A stretch of 64,000 bases of DNA from positions 62,001 to 126,000 of the forward strand of contig DATBHR010000057.1 of assembly GCA_036557365.1 (NCBI GenBank). The letters are read 5' to 3'. Origin of the DNA: DATKHR01 sp036557365. GTDB lineage: Bacteria > Acidobacteriota > Vicinamibacteria > Vicinamibacterales > CAVVIG01. The position numbers were made by a program, and so were the translations under genes. How positions within the stretch are numbered: position 1 is the first letter of the stretch; every line of letters starts with the position of its first letter. Below, in pieces: positions 55,474-64,000 of the stretch. The notes under the pieces are model-generated. The model did not search any database, had not been told where the DNA came from, and saw nothing but the letters and a program-made list of their open reading frames with translations.

Positions 55474-55502
55474 AAGATACTGAGTCGGAAAGACTTAAAC
55501 AA
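55474..55502 (-). promoter_or_regulatory. Promoter of the ugd-galE-msbA run
   Basis: On the minus strand TTGTTT (55497-55502) and TATCTT (55474-55479) are 17 bases apart. The predicted start is within about three bases of the ugd ATG, so the message would be leaderless. The whole divergent spacer to the first glycosyltransferase is only 37 bases and the -35 box touches its GTG start. Confidence 0.55.
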
Positions 55503-56624
55503 GTGCGCGTCCTGATCGACTATCGGCCCGCGCTGCGCGAGCGCAGCGGAACCGGCGAGTACACTCACCAGCTCGTCCGCGCGCTGACGAGCGCATCGGC
55601 TGGTCTCGACGACCGTCTCGCGGTGACGCTTTTCTCGAGCTCGTGGAAGGATCGCCTCGTCGACTTGAGCGACCTCCGTCCGGCGTCCGTGGTCGATCGA
55701 CGCATCCCGGTCCGGCTGCTCAATCTGTCGTGGCATCGACTGGGCTGGCCGCCCGCCGAGGTAATCGCGGGCGGGACCTTCGACGTGACGCACTCGTCGC
55801 ATCCGTTGATGCTGCCGTCACGCAACGCCGCGCACGTCGTCACGATTCACGATCTGAATTTTCTCAAACACCCCGAGCGGACGAGGGCCGAGATCCGGCG
55901 GGACTATCCCGCGCTGGCGCGCGATCACGCACAACGCGCCGATGGCATCCTGGTGTCGTCGGCCTTTACGGCAACGGAAGTGGAAGTGGTCCTGGCCGTG
56001 CCGCGCGATCGAATCACCATCTGCCCGCATGGCGCGCCTGAGTGGACGCCGCGCGATCGGCAGCCGCAGGCGGGCTACATCCTGTTCGTCGGCACGCTCG
56101 AGCCGCGGAAGAACGTCGGCGGCCTGCTCGATGCGTACGAACGGCTGATCACGACCGCCGGTGTGCCGGATCTGGTGCTCGCAGGCAAAGCGTTACCGGA
56201 ATCGCACGGATGGCTCGCACGAATCGCGCGGCAGCCGTTGTCCGGTCATGTACGGCACATCGGCTACGTCGAACCGTCGCAGATGCGTCAGCTTTACGAA
56301 GGTGCGCGGCTGCTCGTGCTGCCGTCATTCGAAGAAGGATTCGGCATCCCGGCCCTCGAAGCGATGACGATCGGCGTGCCCGTCGTCGCGTCGCGCCGCG
56401 GGTCGCTGCCTGAAGTGCTCGGCGACGCCGGCGTCCTCGTCGATCCGGATCGACCCGCGGACATTGCGGATGCAATGTGCCGCGTGCTGACCGATGAGGC
56501 GTTCGCCGCGAGCTGCGCGAAGCGAGGAGTCGAGCGAGCGCGGGCCTTTCGATGGGACTCGACCGCGCGCACGGTGTACGGTGCGTATCAACGCGCCATG
56601 GAGCAGCATGCGCATCGGCATTGA
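55503..56624 (+). CDS. GT4-family glycosyltransferase
   Basis: The 373-residue protein has a GT-B fold: N-terminal IDYRPALRERSGTGEYTHQL, VVTIHDLNFLKHPE, and in the C-terminal nucleotide-binding half FVGTLEPRKNVGGLLDAYE and the donor-site E-x7-E motif in PSFEEGFGIPALEAMTIG. The donor is probably a UDP- or GDP-sugar. It starts at GTG 55503 and opens the plus-strand polysaccharide cluster, divergent from ugd. The next gene begins inside its last codons. Confidence 0.9.
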   Translation: MRVLIDYRPALRERSGTGEYTHQLVRALTSASAGLDDRLAVTLFSSSWKDRLVDLSDLRPASVVDRRIPVRLLNLSWHRLGWPPAEVIAGGTFDVTHSSHPLMLPSRNAAHVVTIHDLNFLKHPERTRAEIRRDYPALARDHAQRADGILVSSAFTATEVEVVLAVPRDRITICPHGAPEWTPRDRQPQAGYILFVGTLEPRKNVGGLLDAYERLITTAGVPDLVLAGKALPESHGWLARIARQPLSGHVRHIGYVEPSQMRQLYEGARLLVLPSFEEGFGIPALEAMTIGVPVVASRRGSLPEVLGDAGVLVDPDRPADIADAMCRVLTDEAFAASCAKRGVERARAFRWDSTARTVYGAYQRAMEQHAHRH

Positions 56625-57702
56625 CGCGCGCGAGCTCGGCGGCCACGCGACCGGCGTCGGCCGGTATCTGGGCGGGCTGCTCCGTGAATGGAGCGCGAGT
56701 GCAGCCGCACGTCGTCACGAGTTCGTCCTGTACGCGGCGAACGACATCCCGATCTCACTCGACACTCGGCGATTTGCCACGCGCGTCGTTCGCGGATCGG
56801 GCGGCACGTTGTGGGAGCAACTCCGTGTGCCGAGAGTGGCGGCCCGCGATCACCTGGACGTCTGGTTCTCTCCGGCGTATTCGATGCCGCTGACGCTGCG
56901 CGTGCCAGGCGTGGTAGCGGTCCACGATCTGTCGTTCGTCGCCCATCCGGAATGGTTTCGACTGCGCGAAGGCGCGCGTCGGCGTCTGCTGTGCCGTCGC
57001 GCGGTCGATCGCGCCAGAGCCGTACTGACGATTTCGGCGTTCAGCAAACGCGAGCTCGTCGAGCGTCTCAACGTCCAGCCCGACAGAATCCATGTCATCC
57101 CACCGGGCGTCGAAGCCGCGGCCGCGACGGTCACGTCGTCGGTGGAACCGAACATCCTGTTCGTGGGATCCATCTTCAACCGGCGGCATCTCCCCGATCT
57201 GATTCGCGCGTTCGCACCAATCGCGCGCAAACGAGCCGAGGCCTCGCTGGATCTCGTCGGCGACAACCGCAGCTACCCTCACGAGGACATCGCGAGCCTG
57301 ATCGCGCAGCAAGGTCTCGAGCGGCAGGTGCAGTGGCATCAGTACGTCAGCGACGAGCAACTGCGGCAGCTCTTCGCGCGCGCGCGTGCCTTCGCGTTTC
57401 TTTCGGAATACGAAGGCCTCGGACTGCCGCCGCTCGAGGCGCTCGCCGCGGGAGTCCCTCCGGTCCTGCTCGACACGGCTGTGGCACGCGAAAGCTGTGG
57501 CGACGCCGCGGTGTACGTACCTCAAGGCGATATCGCAGCCACGACACGCGCGCTCGAGCGCCTGCTCTTCGACGAAGAGCAACGGCGACGGATCCTTGAT
57601 GCTCGCACGCCCGTTCTGTCTCGTTATGCCTGGCCGGAGGCGGCCGCGCGGACGCTGGCGCTGCTCGAAACGTGCGCAGACACGAACGGACCCGCCCGAT
57701 GA
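56608..57702 (+). CDS. GT4-family glycosyltransferase
   Basis: The 364-residue protein starts at ATG 56608, overlapping the previous gene by 17 bases. It is a GT-B enzyme with IGIDARELGGHATGVGRYL at the start, VVAVHDLSFVAHPEWF and, in the second half, NILFVGSIFNRRHLPDLIRAF and the donor motif SEYEGLGLPPLEALAAG. It is clearly related to its two neighbours of the same family, though the lysine usual in the first donor loop (PRKN, PHKN) is replaced by RRHL. Acceptor and donor cannot be named. Confidence 0.9.
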   Translation: MRIGIDARELGGHATGVGRYLGGLLREWSASAAARRHEFVLYAANDIPISLDTRRFATRVVRGSGGTLWEQLRVPRVAARDHLDVWFSPAYSMPLTLRVPGVVAVHDLSFVAHPEWFRLREGARRRLLCRRAVDRARAVLTISAFSKRELVERLNVQPDRIHVIPPGVEAAAATVTSSVEPNILFVGSIFNRRHLPDLIRAFAPIARKRAEASLDLVGDNRSYPHEDIASLIAQQGLERQVQWHQYVSDEQLRQLFARARAFAFLSEYEGLGLPPLEALAAGVPPVLLDTAVARESCGDAAVYVPQGDIAATTRALERLLFDEEQRRRILDARTPVLSRYAWPEAAARTLALLETCADTNGPAR

Positions 57703-58526
57703 CGACAGCCGACGGCCGCCCCGATCTGTCCATCATCATCGTCAGCTACAACGCACGCGCCGATCTCGTCCGCTGTCTGCAGTCGCTTGCGGCTGCGCCT
57801 TCCCTCGCCACCCACGAAATCATCGTCGTCGACAACGCGTCGACCGACGGCAGCGCGGACGCGGCGCGGACGGAACATGCGAAGGTGATCGACGCGGGCA
57901 CCAATCTCGGATTCGCGCGCGCGAATAACGTCGGCATCCGCAGCAGCACCGGACGGCATCTGCTGATCCTCAACAGCGACACCATCGTGCCGCCCGGCGC
58001 GATCGACACGCTGCTTCGTTGTCTCGCACAACGAGACGACGTGGCTGCGCTCGGCCCGCGGCTGATCGACGCGAACGGACGCGCGGAACTGTCGTTCGGA
58101 CACATGATCCATCCGCTGGTCGAATGGCGGCAGAAGCGCCTCGTGACCGGTAACGCGCGCGGCGATCGACGGATTGCGGCCAGAGTCGACGCGCTGACGC
58201 GACAGGAGCGGGAAGTCGACTGGGTCAGCGGCGCGTGCCTGCTCGTGCGGCGCGCAGATGCGGACGCGGTGGGTTTGTTCGACGAGCGCTATTTCATGTA
58301 CACGGAAGACGTCGATTTCTGCGCGGCGCTGCGTGCGCGCGGCCGACGCGTCCTCTTCGTGCCGTCCGTCGAAGTCGTCCACCTTCGAGGCCGCTCCGCC
58401 GCATCGGCGCCAGCGGCAACGGCGCGCGCGTACGCACAGAGCCGGCTGGCTTTTTACGACAAGCACCTCCCACGATGGGCGCCGGTCCTTCGCCTGTTAC
58501 TCCGGGCGCGTGGAACCGATATTTGA
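57699..58526 (+). CDS. GT2-family glycosyltransferase
   Basis: The 275-residue protein starts at ATG 57699, overlapping the previous stop by ATGA. It has a GT-A fold: LSIIIVSYNARADLVRCL, VVDNASTDGS, the metal-binding strand LLILNSDTIVPPGAI, and the acceptor-site acid motif YTEDVDFC. This rhamnosyltransferase-like subclass often adds rhamnose or other deoxysugars. It is the only GT2 enzyme among four GT4 enzymes in the cluster. Confidence 0.9.
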   Translation: MTTADGRPDLSIIIVSYNARADLVRCLQSLAAAPSLATHEIIVVDNASTDGSADAARTEHAKVIDAGTNLGFARANNVGIRSSTGRHLLILNSDTIVPPGAIDTLLRCLAQRDDVAALGPRLIDANGRAELSFGHMIHPLVEWRQKRLVTGNARGDRRIAARVDALTRQEREVDWVSGACLLVRRADADAVGLFDERYFMYTEDVDFCAALRARGRRVLFVPSVEVVHLRGRSAASAPAATARAYAQSRLAFYDKHLPRWAPVLRLLLRARGTDI

Positions 58527-58536
58527 AACATCACAC

Positions 58537-59772
58537 ATGAGCGGCGATGGTGCAGCGCGGCTGAAGCTGGTGGCCGCCGTCATGGTGGCGATGGCTGCGG
58601 GCGGAGCGGCCATTTGGTACGCACGGACAGGACCGGGCGGACAAGGCACACCCACGCCGGTTCGCGTCGCAGCCGACGCTTCCCCACCGTCCGTTCCAGT
58701 CGCAACTGGCGCGGCGACCGGCGTCGCGACGACCACGGCAGTCGCTGATACGACGACGCCCCCCACTGTCATATCCGCGCAGGTTGCTCCACTCGAGGAC
58801 TTGATCAGCGTCGCGCTTCCCGCGGTCGTGCGGATCGAGACCGGATCGGCGATCGGATCGGCGTTTTTCGTGAAGCGCGACACGCTGCTGACGAACGTCC
58901 ACGTCGTGGCCGGCAACAGTTCCGTCGGCGTCCGCCTGCCGGATGGACGGTCGGTGCAGGGCCGCGTCGACGCAACCGCGCCCGAGTACGACATCGCCGT
59001 CGTCCGCGTCGCCGAGAGCGACGGATCCGGCGCGGTGCTGCCGATGGGTTCCGCGCTGCGAACCCGCGCCGGTCAGGAAATCGTCGCGCTCGGCTCGCCG
59101 CTCGGATTGCAGAACACGGTGACGCGCGGAATCGTGAGCGCGCTGCGGCAGGTCGGTCCCGTCATGCTCGTGCAGACCGACGCGGCAATCAATCCCGGCA
59201 ACAGCGGCGGACCGCTGATCGATCGCAGCGGCCGCGTCATCGCCATCGCGACGATGACCGTGAAGGCGGATGTTGGACAGGGGCTTTCGTTCGGCGTCGC
59301 GATCGAGCACGCGCAGGCGCTGCTCGACGGACATCTGGCGAGCGGATCCGGCAGCACGCCGGCGAGCGGACTGAATCAGATGGTCGCCGGCACGCCGCAA
59401 GCGCCGTCAGCCGCACCGCCGGACGCACGGGACGTCGGCGTCAAGGCATTCGAGCGCGCTGCCGCGGCGGCCGCGAGCGACGCCGACGTCCTCGACGCGC
59501 GCTGGCCGCGGTTCGTCGCCGCGTGTTATCAGGGACCCATCAGCGGCGGATTCGACCGGCCCTGGTTTGCCTTGTTCGCGCCGCGGGCAATGCAGGGCGC
59601 CGTTGCGCCCGGCTGCGAATCGACGTTGACCGACCTGCGCGAGTCGGCGCGGCGGATCCGGGATGCCGTGCTCAGCGCGGACGAAGCGGCGCGCCGGGCG
59701 GATGTCTATCCGGGAACCCGTCGCGACGTGCTCCGCCGCTACCGTCTGGACGCCCTGACCGGGACGCCGTAG
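58537..59772 (+). CDS. Membrane-anchored S1C (DegP-like) serine protease
   Basis: The 411-residue protein starts at ATG 58537. One helix (VAAVMVAMAAGGAAIWYA) is followed by a long Pro/Thr/Ala linker (about 30-85). The trypsin-like domain shows the triad H122 (TNVHVVAG), D152 (EYDIAVV) and S223 (GNSGGPL). No PDZ domain follows; instead there is a Pro/Ala linker and a helical C-terminal domain of about 100 residues with CYQGPISGG and a second Cys, possibly disulfide-bonded. An envelope protease inside a polysaccharide operon may control assembly or turnover of the machinery. Confidence 0.88.
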   Translation: MSGDGAARLKLVAAVMVAMAAGGAAIWYARTGPGGQGTPTPVRVAADASPPSVPVATGAATGVATTTAVADTTTPPTVISAQVAPLEDLISVALPAVVRIETGSAIGSAFFVKRDTLLTNVHVVAGNSSVGVRLPDGRSVQGRVDATAPEYDIAVVRVAESDGSGAVLPMGSALRTRAGQEIVALGSPLGLQNTVTRGIVSALRQVGPVMLVQTDAAINPGNSGGPLIDRSGRVIAIATMTVKADVGQGLSFGVAIEHAQALLDGHLASGSGSTPASGLNQMVAGTPQAPSAAPPDARDVGVKAFERAAAAAASDADVLDARWPRFVAACYQGPISGGFDRPWFALFAPRAMQGAVAPGCESTLTDLRESARRIRDAVLSADEAARRADVYPGTRRDVLRRYRLDALTGTP

Positions 59773-59796
59773 GCCAACCTCCTTTATGATCCCGCG

Positions 59797-60906
59797 GTGC
59801 GGATAGGCATCGACGCGCGCAAGCTCCACGACTTCGGTATCGGGACGTACATCCGCAACCTGCTCCGGCAGCTGGCGCGCATCGACCACGACACCGAGTT
59901 CGTGCTCCTCTGCCGCGCCGAGGATCGGACGATGATCGCCGAGCTCGGCGAGAATTTCAGACCGGTCGCGGAGAGCGCGGCGAACTATTCGATCGCTGAG
60001 CAGCTGAAGGTGCCGTTGGCGCTCAGGCGCGAAGGCGTCGCGCTGTTCCACGCGCCGCACTACGTGCTGCCGCCGCTCGTCCAGTCGCGGTCGGTCGTGA
60101 CGATTCACGACTGCATCCACCTGATGTTCCCGCAGTACCTGCCGAACCGCGCGGCGCTCGCGTACGCGCGCGCGTCCATCCGGATGGCAGCCCGGCGCTC
60201 GACCCGCGTCATGACAGTGTCGGAGAGCTCGAAGCGCGATATCCTGCGATTCGTGGACGCGCCGCCGGAAAAAATCGACGTCATTCACAATGCGTATGAC
60301 GAGCGATTCGGCGTCGAGCCGCACGAAGAGGACGTCGTCCGCGTGCGCGAGCGGTTTCAGCTTCAGGACGAATTCATCCTGTATGCGGGCAACGTCAAGC
60401 CGCACAAGAACCTCGAGCGCCTCATCCAGGCGTTCGATCTCGTGCGCCGGCGCGGCCTCGACCAGGTGAAGCTGATCATCATCGGCGACGAGGTGTCGAA
60501 GTACGCGTCGCTCCGGCGCGCCGTGCACCGCTATCAGCTGCACAAGTTCGTGCGCTTTCTCGGCTACGTCCCTGAAGAGACGCTGGCGGTGATGTACCGG
60601 CTCGCCGGCGTGTTCGTGTTCCCGTCGCTCTATGAAGGATTCGGCCTGCCGCCGCTCGAGGCGATGGCCAGCGGCACGCCGGTCGTCACGTCGAACGTCT
60701 CGTCGCTGCCCGAGGTCGCAGGCGACGCAGCCGTCCTGGTGGATCCGTACGACCCGCAGGCAATCGCCGACGGCATGTACACGGTCCTTACCGACGAACA
60801 GCAGCGGCGCACGCTGCGCGCCAAGGGCCTCGCACGTGCGGCGCAGTTCTCGTGGGAACGGTCGGTGCGCAGGATTCGCGAGATTTATTGCGAGGCGATT
60901 CGCTAG
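59797..60906 (+). CDS. GT4-family glycosyltransferase
   Basis: The 369-residue protein starts at GTG 59797. GT-B features are IGIDARKLHDFGIGTYIRN, SVVTIHDCIHLMFPQYL, ILYAGNVKPHKNLERLIQAF and the donor-site FPSLYEGFGLPPLEAMASG. It resembles the GT4 gene at 56608 most. Because its stop overlaps the start of the next glycosyltransferase in TAGTG, the two are translated together. Confidence 0.9.
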   Translation: MRIGIDARKLHDFGIGTYIRNLLRQLARIDHDTEFVLLCRAEDRTMIAELGENFRPVAESAANYSIAEQLKVPLALRREGVALFHAPHYVLPPLVQSRSVVTIHDCIHLMFPQYLPNRAALAYARASIRMAARRSTRVMTVSESSKRDILRFVDAPPEKIDVIHNAYDERFGVEPHEEDVVRVRERFQLQDEFILYAGNVKPHKNLERLIQAFDLVRRRGLDQVKLIIIGDEVSKYASLRRAVHRYQLHKFVRFLGYVPEETLAVMYRLAGVFVFPSLYEGFGLPPLEAMASGTPVVTSNVSSLPEVAGDAAVLVDPYDPQAIADGMYTVLTDEQQRRTLRAKGLARAAQFSWERSVRRIREIYCEAIR

Positions 60907-61994
60907 TGCGGCTGGCGATCGTTCACGACTGGCTGACCGGCATGCGCGGCGGAGAGAAGGCGCTCGAAGTGGTCTGCGAGCGATTCCCGTCGGCGTCGCT
61001 CTTCACGCTGGTGCACGTGCCCGGCTCGGTCTCCCCAGCGATCGAACAACTGCGGCCGCGGACGTCGTTCATTCAGCGGCTGCCGATGGTCGCCCGCTAT
61101 TACCGCCACTACCTGCCGCTGTTCCCGACCGCGATCGAGCAGTACGACCTCGACGGCTTCGACATGGTCGTCAGCCTGAGCCATTGCTGCGCGAAGTCGG
61201 TCATCCGACCGGGAAGCGCGCGTCACCTGTGCTACTGCCTCACGCCGGTCCGCTACGCCTGGGACCAGTTCGACGCGTACTTCGGTCCGGCACGTATCGG
61301 CAGGACCGCGAGCCGCCTGATGCGTCCGGCGATGGCGCGGCTGGCGCGCTGGGATCGCGACACCGCGGGACGCGTCGACCGCTATGTCGCTATCTCTCAT
61401 TATGTTGCGGGCAGGATCGCCCGATACTATAATCGCGAAGCCACTGTGGTGTACCCCCCGGTCGATACCGACTTCTTCAGCCTGCGCTCGAAGTCTCCGC
61501 AACGCTCGGCGCTCGTCGTCTCCGCGCTGGTTCCGTACAAGCGGATCGAGGTCGCGATCGAGGCATGCCAGCTTGCCGGCATTCCGCTGACCATCGCGGG
61601 CGACGGCCCGGACCGCGCGCATCTCGAACGGCTTGCCGGCCCGACCGTGACGTTCCTCGGTCGCGTGTCGGACGCCGATCTTCGCGACCTGTACGACGAC
61701 TCGGGCGTCACGCTGCTGCCGGGCGAAGAAGACTTTGGAATCGTTCCGCTAGAGGCACAGGCCTGCGGCCGTCCTGTTGTGGCCCTCGGCCGCGGCGGCG
61801 CGCGGGAAACGGTTGTCGACGGACATACCGGAACGCTCGTGGACGACGCCTCACCGGCCGCGTTCGCGGACGCTATCCGGCGGACGCTCGATACCGAGTA
61901 CGACCGCGCGGCAATTCGCGCGCACGCGATGCGGTTCAGCCGCACGCGCTTCGGCGACGAGATGGAAGCGTTGATTCATGCTGAATCGGCATAA
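60906..61994 (+). CDS. GT4-family glycosyltransferase, WbaZ-like
   Basis: The 362-residue protein starts at GTG 60906. The N-terminal RLAIVHDWLTGMRGGEKAL and HLCYCLTPVRYAWD segments are typical of WbaZ-like mannosyltransferases; the second half has VVSALVPYKRIEVAIEAC and the donor motif GEEDFGIVPLEAQACG. The donor may be GDP-mannose, but this is family inference. The end overlaps the phosphotransferase gene by 17 bases, so the lipid-linked first step and this enzyme are co-translated. Confidence 0.9.
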   Translation: MRLAIVHDWLTGMRGGEKALEVVCERFPSASLFTLVHVPGSVSPAIEQLRPRTSFIQRLPMVARYYRHYLPLFPTAIEQYDLDGFDMVVSLSHCCAKSVIRPGSARHLCYCLTPVRYAWDQFDAYFGPARIGRTASRLMRPAMARLARWDRDTAGRVDRYVAISHYVAGRIARYYNREATVVYPPVDTDFFSLRSKSPQRSALVVSALVPYKRIEVAIEACQLAGIPLTIAGDGPDRAHLERLAGPTVTFLGRVSDADLRDLYDDSGVTLLPGEEDFGIVPLEAQACGRPVVALGRGGARETVVDGHTGTLVDDASPAAFADAIRRTLDTEYDRAAIRAHAMRFSRTRFGDEMEALIHAESA

Positions 61995-63414
61995 TCGGCT
62001 CCTCGTCACCCTCTACGTCATCTCCGATGCCCTCATCGGCGGCTCGTCGTTCATCCTGGCGTACGCGCTGCGGTTTCACACCGGCTTCATTCCGGTCACC
62101 AAGGGCATCCCACCGCTCACGCAGTACCTCGACGTGCTGCCGTTCGTGGCGTTGGTGGTGCCGCTCGGATTCCAGCTCCAGGGCCTGTATCGACTGCGCC
62201 GCGGCCGCTCGCGCGTCGACGATTTCTTCGGCGTGTTCGTCGGAACGATCCTCGCCGTGCTCTTCGGCATCGTCGCGACGCTGTACACGCAGACGTACTT
62301 TGCGCCGCCGAATGCCAAGGACGCCGGCGCGTTCGAAGTCTCGCGCGTCGTCTGGGTCATCTTCCTCGTCATCAACATCCTGCTGACGTACGCGCTGCGC
62401 GAGGTCGTTCGCGAGGTCCTCGAGCGGCGATGGCGCGCGGGCATCGGCCTCAAGCGCGTCCTCATCGCCGGATCCGGCGAGCTGGGGCGGTTGGTCGCCG
62501 ACAAGATTCTCGAACACCGCGAACTCGGCTTCCAGATCGTCGGCTTCCTCGACGATCGCTCAGGCGATCACCTCGGCTACCGCGGCCTCCCTCTGCTCGG
62601 CTCCGTCGACGATGCATCTGAGATCGTCACGCGGGAGGGCGTGGACCACCTGTACGTGGCGCTTCCGCCCGAACAGCACGTCGCGATGCTGCAGCTGATC
62701 GAAAGCACCAGCCGCGAATGCGTCGACGTGAAAGTCGTGCCGGATCTACTGCAGGTGATTGCACTACGCGCGCGGCTCGAGGATCTGGACGGCGTCCCGG
62801 TCATCAACATCAACGACGTCCCGCTGCAGGGCATCAACAGCGTCGTCAAACGCCTGACCGATGTGGTGATCTCGTCGGCGGCGCTGGTCGTGCTCGCGAT
62901 TCCGCTGGGTCTCCTGGCGCTTCTCGTGCGCATCACGTCGCGCGGGCCTGCGTTCTACTACCAGGAGCGAATGGGCCTCGACGGCAAGTCGATCACGATC
63001 GTCAAGTTCCGATCGATGTTCGACGGCGCCGAGTCGTCCACGGGGCCGGTCTGGGCGCGGCAGAACGACCCACGCGTCACCCCGCTCGGACGTTTTCTGC
63101 GAAAGTCGAACCTCGACGAGTTGCCGCAGCTCTGGAACGTACTGCGCGGGGACATGTCCATCGTCGGCCCGCGGCCTGAACGTCCGCACTTCGTCGCGCA
63201 GTTCAAGCACCGCATTCCGCAGTACATGCTGCGGCACAAGGTGAAAGCCGGCCTGACCGGCTGGGCACAGGTCAACGGCTGGCGCGGCAACACCTCGATC
63301 GAGAAGCGGATTGAGTACGATCTGTATTACATCGAACACTGGTCCGTGAAGCTCGATCTCAAGATCATGTGGCTGACGCTGCTCCGCGGCTTCTTCCACA
63401 AGCACGCGTACTAG
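61978..63414 (+). CDS. Polyprenyl-phosphate glycosylphosphotransferase (exopolysaccharide initiation)
   Basis: The 478-residue protein has about four N-terminal helices, a CoA-binding-like middle domain (AGSGELGRLVADKILEH, GFLDDRSGDHLGY), one more helix near 300 and the C-terminal sugar transferase domain: MGLDGKSITIVKFRSM, LRKSNLDELPQLWNVLRGDMS, VGPRPERP, KAGLTGWAQVNGWRG. It is the WcaJ/undecaprenyl-phosphate glucose phosphotransferase type, which moves a sugar-1-phosphate from UDP-sugar to undecaprenyl phosphate and so starts the repeat unit. The start overlaps the previous gene by 17 bases. Confidence 0.93.
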   Translation: MLNRHNRLLVTLYVISDALIGGSSFILAYALRFHTGFIPVTKGIPPLTQYLDVLPFVALVVPLGFQLQGLYRLRRGRSRVDDFFGVFVGTILAVLFGIVATLYTQTYFAPPNAKDAGAFEVSRVVWVIFLVINILLTYALREVVREVLERRWRAGIGLKRVLIAGSGELGRLVADKILEHRELGFQIVGFLDDRSGDHLGYRGLPLLGSVDDASEIVTREGVDHLYVALPPEQHVAMLQLIESTSRECVDVKVVPDLLQVIALRARLEDLDGVPVININDVPLQGINSVVKRLTDVVISSAALVVLAIPLGLLALLVRITSRGPAFYYQERMGLDGKSITIVKFRSMFDGAESSTGPVWARQNDPRVTPLGRFLRKSNLDELPQLWNVLRGDMSIVGPRPERPHFVAQFKHRIPQYMLRHKVKAGLTGWAQVNGWRGNTSIEKRIEYDLYYIEHWSVKLDLKIMWLTLLRGFFHKHAY

Positions 63415-63461
63415 ATCCGCGCGTCGTTCCGGCGCGCTGCTCCTGCGAGGAAGAGAACGGT

Positions 63462-64000
<539 letters not shown>

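Overview
The window is a high-GC chromosome segment with densely packed genes, most likely from an acidobacterium of the Vicinamibacteria type. The evidence is two very large orphan MacB/FtsX-type permeases of the acidobacterial ADOP kind (one in a padR operon), a VWFA-related secreted protein of the acidobacterial family, and frequent ATGA/TAGTG start-stop overlaps. The assignment rests on family recognition, not on a marker gene.

Layout. 1-13,542: membrane and envelope genes (partial membrane protein, TauE/SafE transporter, ADOP permease, TPR and VWFA genes, a padR-ADOP-phosphotriesterase-homologue operon, a tannase-family esterase and a small secreted protein). 13,555-20,173: mixed metabolism (unknown small protein, di-haem cytochrome c, RibD/DHFR-like reductase, DUF2959 protein, B12-binding radical SAM protein, aldehyde dehydrogenase). 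20,286-25,490: PaiB, a membrane-anchored split-barrel-like protein and a lipid-flavoured cassette (SDR epimerase, LPG-synthase-TM-like protein, CDP-alcohol phosphatidyltransferase, facing a type I phosphodiesterase). 25,585-29,246: secreted proteins, including a putative zinc peptidase with seven FG-GAP-like repeats.

29,250-34,862 is an accessory region lying against the 3' end of a tRNA-Pro(GGG) gene. It holds a broken methyltransferase joined to an IS110-like scrap, a decayed IS481-like scrap, two unfamiliar secreted or membrane-anchored proteins, about 1 kb with no gene, and an IS481-family element whose left end I cannot find.

34,872-41,910 is the most interesting part. On the minus strand a sigma70-like promoter is followed by a c-di-AMP riboswitch (ydaO-yuaA class), a KimA-like APC permease, then a second KimA-like permease fused through a USP-like domain to a complete MgtE magnesium channel, then dut, a MerR regulator and tRNA-Pro. 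This suggests that c-di-AMP controls potassium and magnesium transport together in this organism.

41,941-55,465 is housekeeping: der, an HU/IHF-like gene with a near-consensus promoter coupled to an M50 protease, and a nine-gene minus-strand run ugd-galE-msbA-yicC-gmk-rpoZ-coaBC-udg-priA. 55,503-64,000 is a plus-strand exopolysaccharide cluster: five glycosyltransferases, an S1C protease, a polyprenyl glycosylphosphotransferase and a UDP-glucuronate-decarboxylase-like gene cut by the window end. It is divergent from ugd/galE/msbA, which probably supply its UDP-sugars and ABC export.
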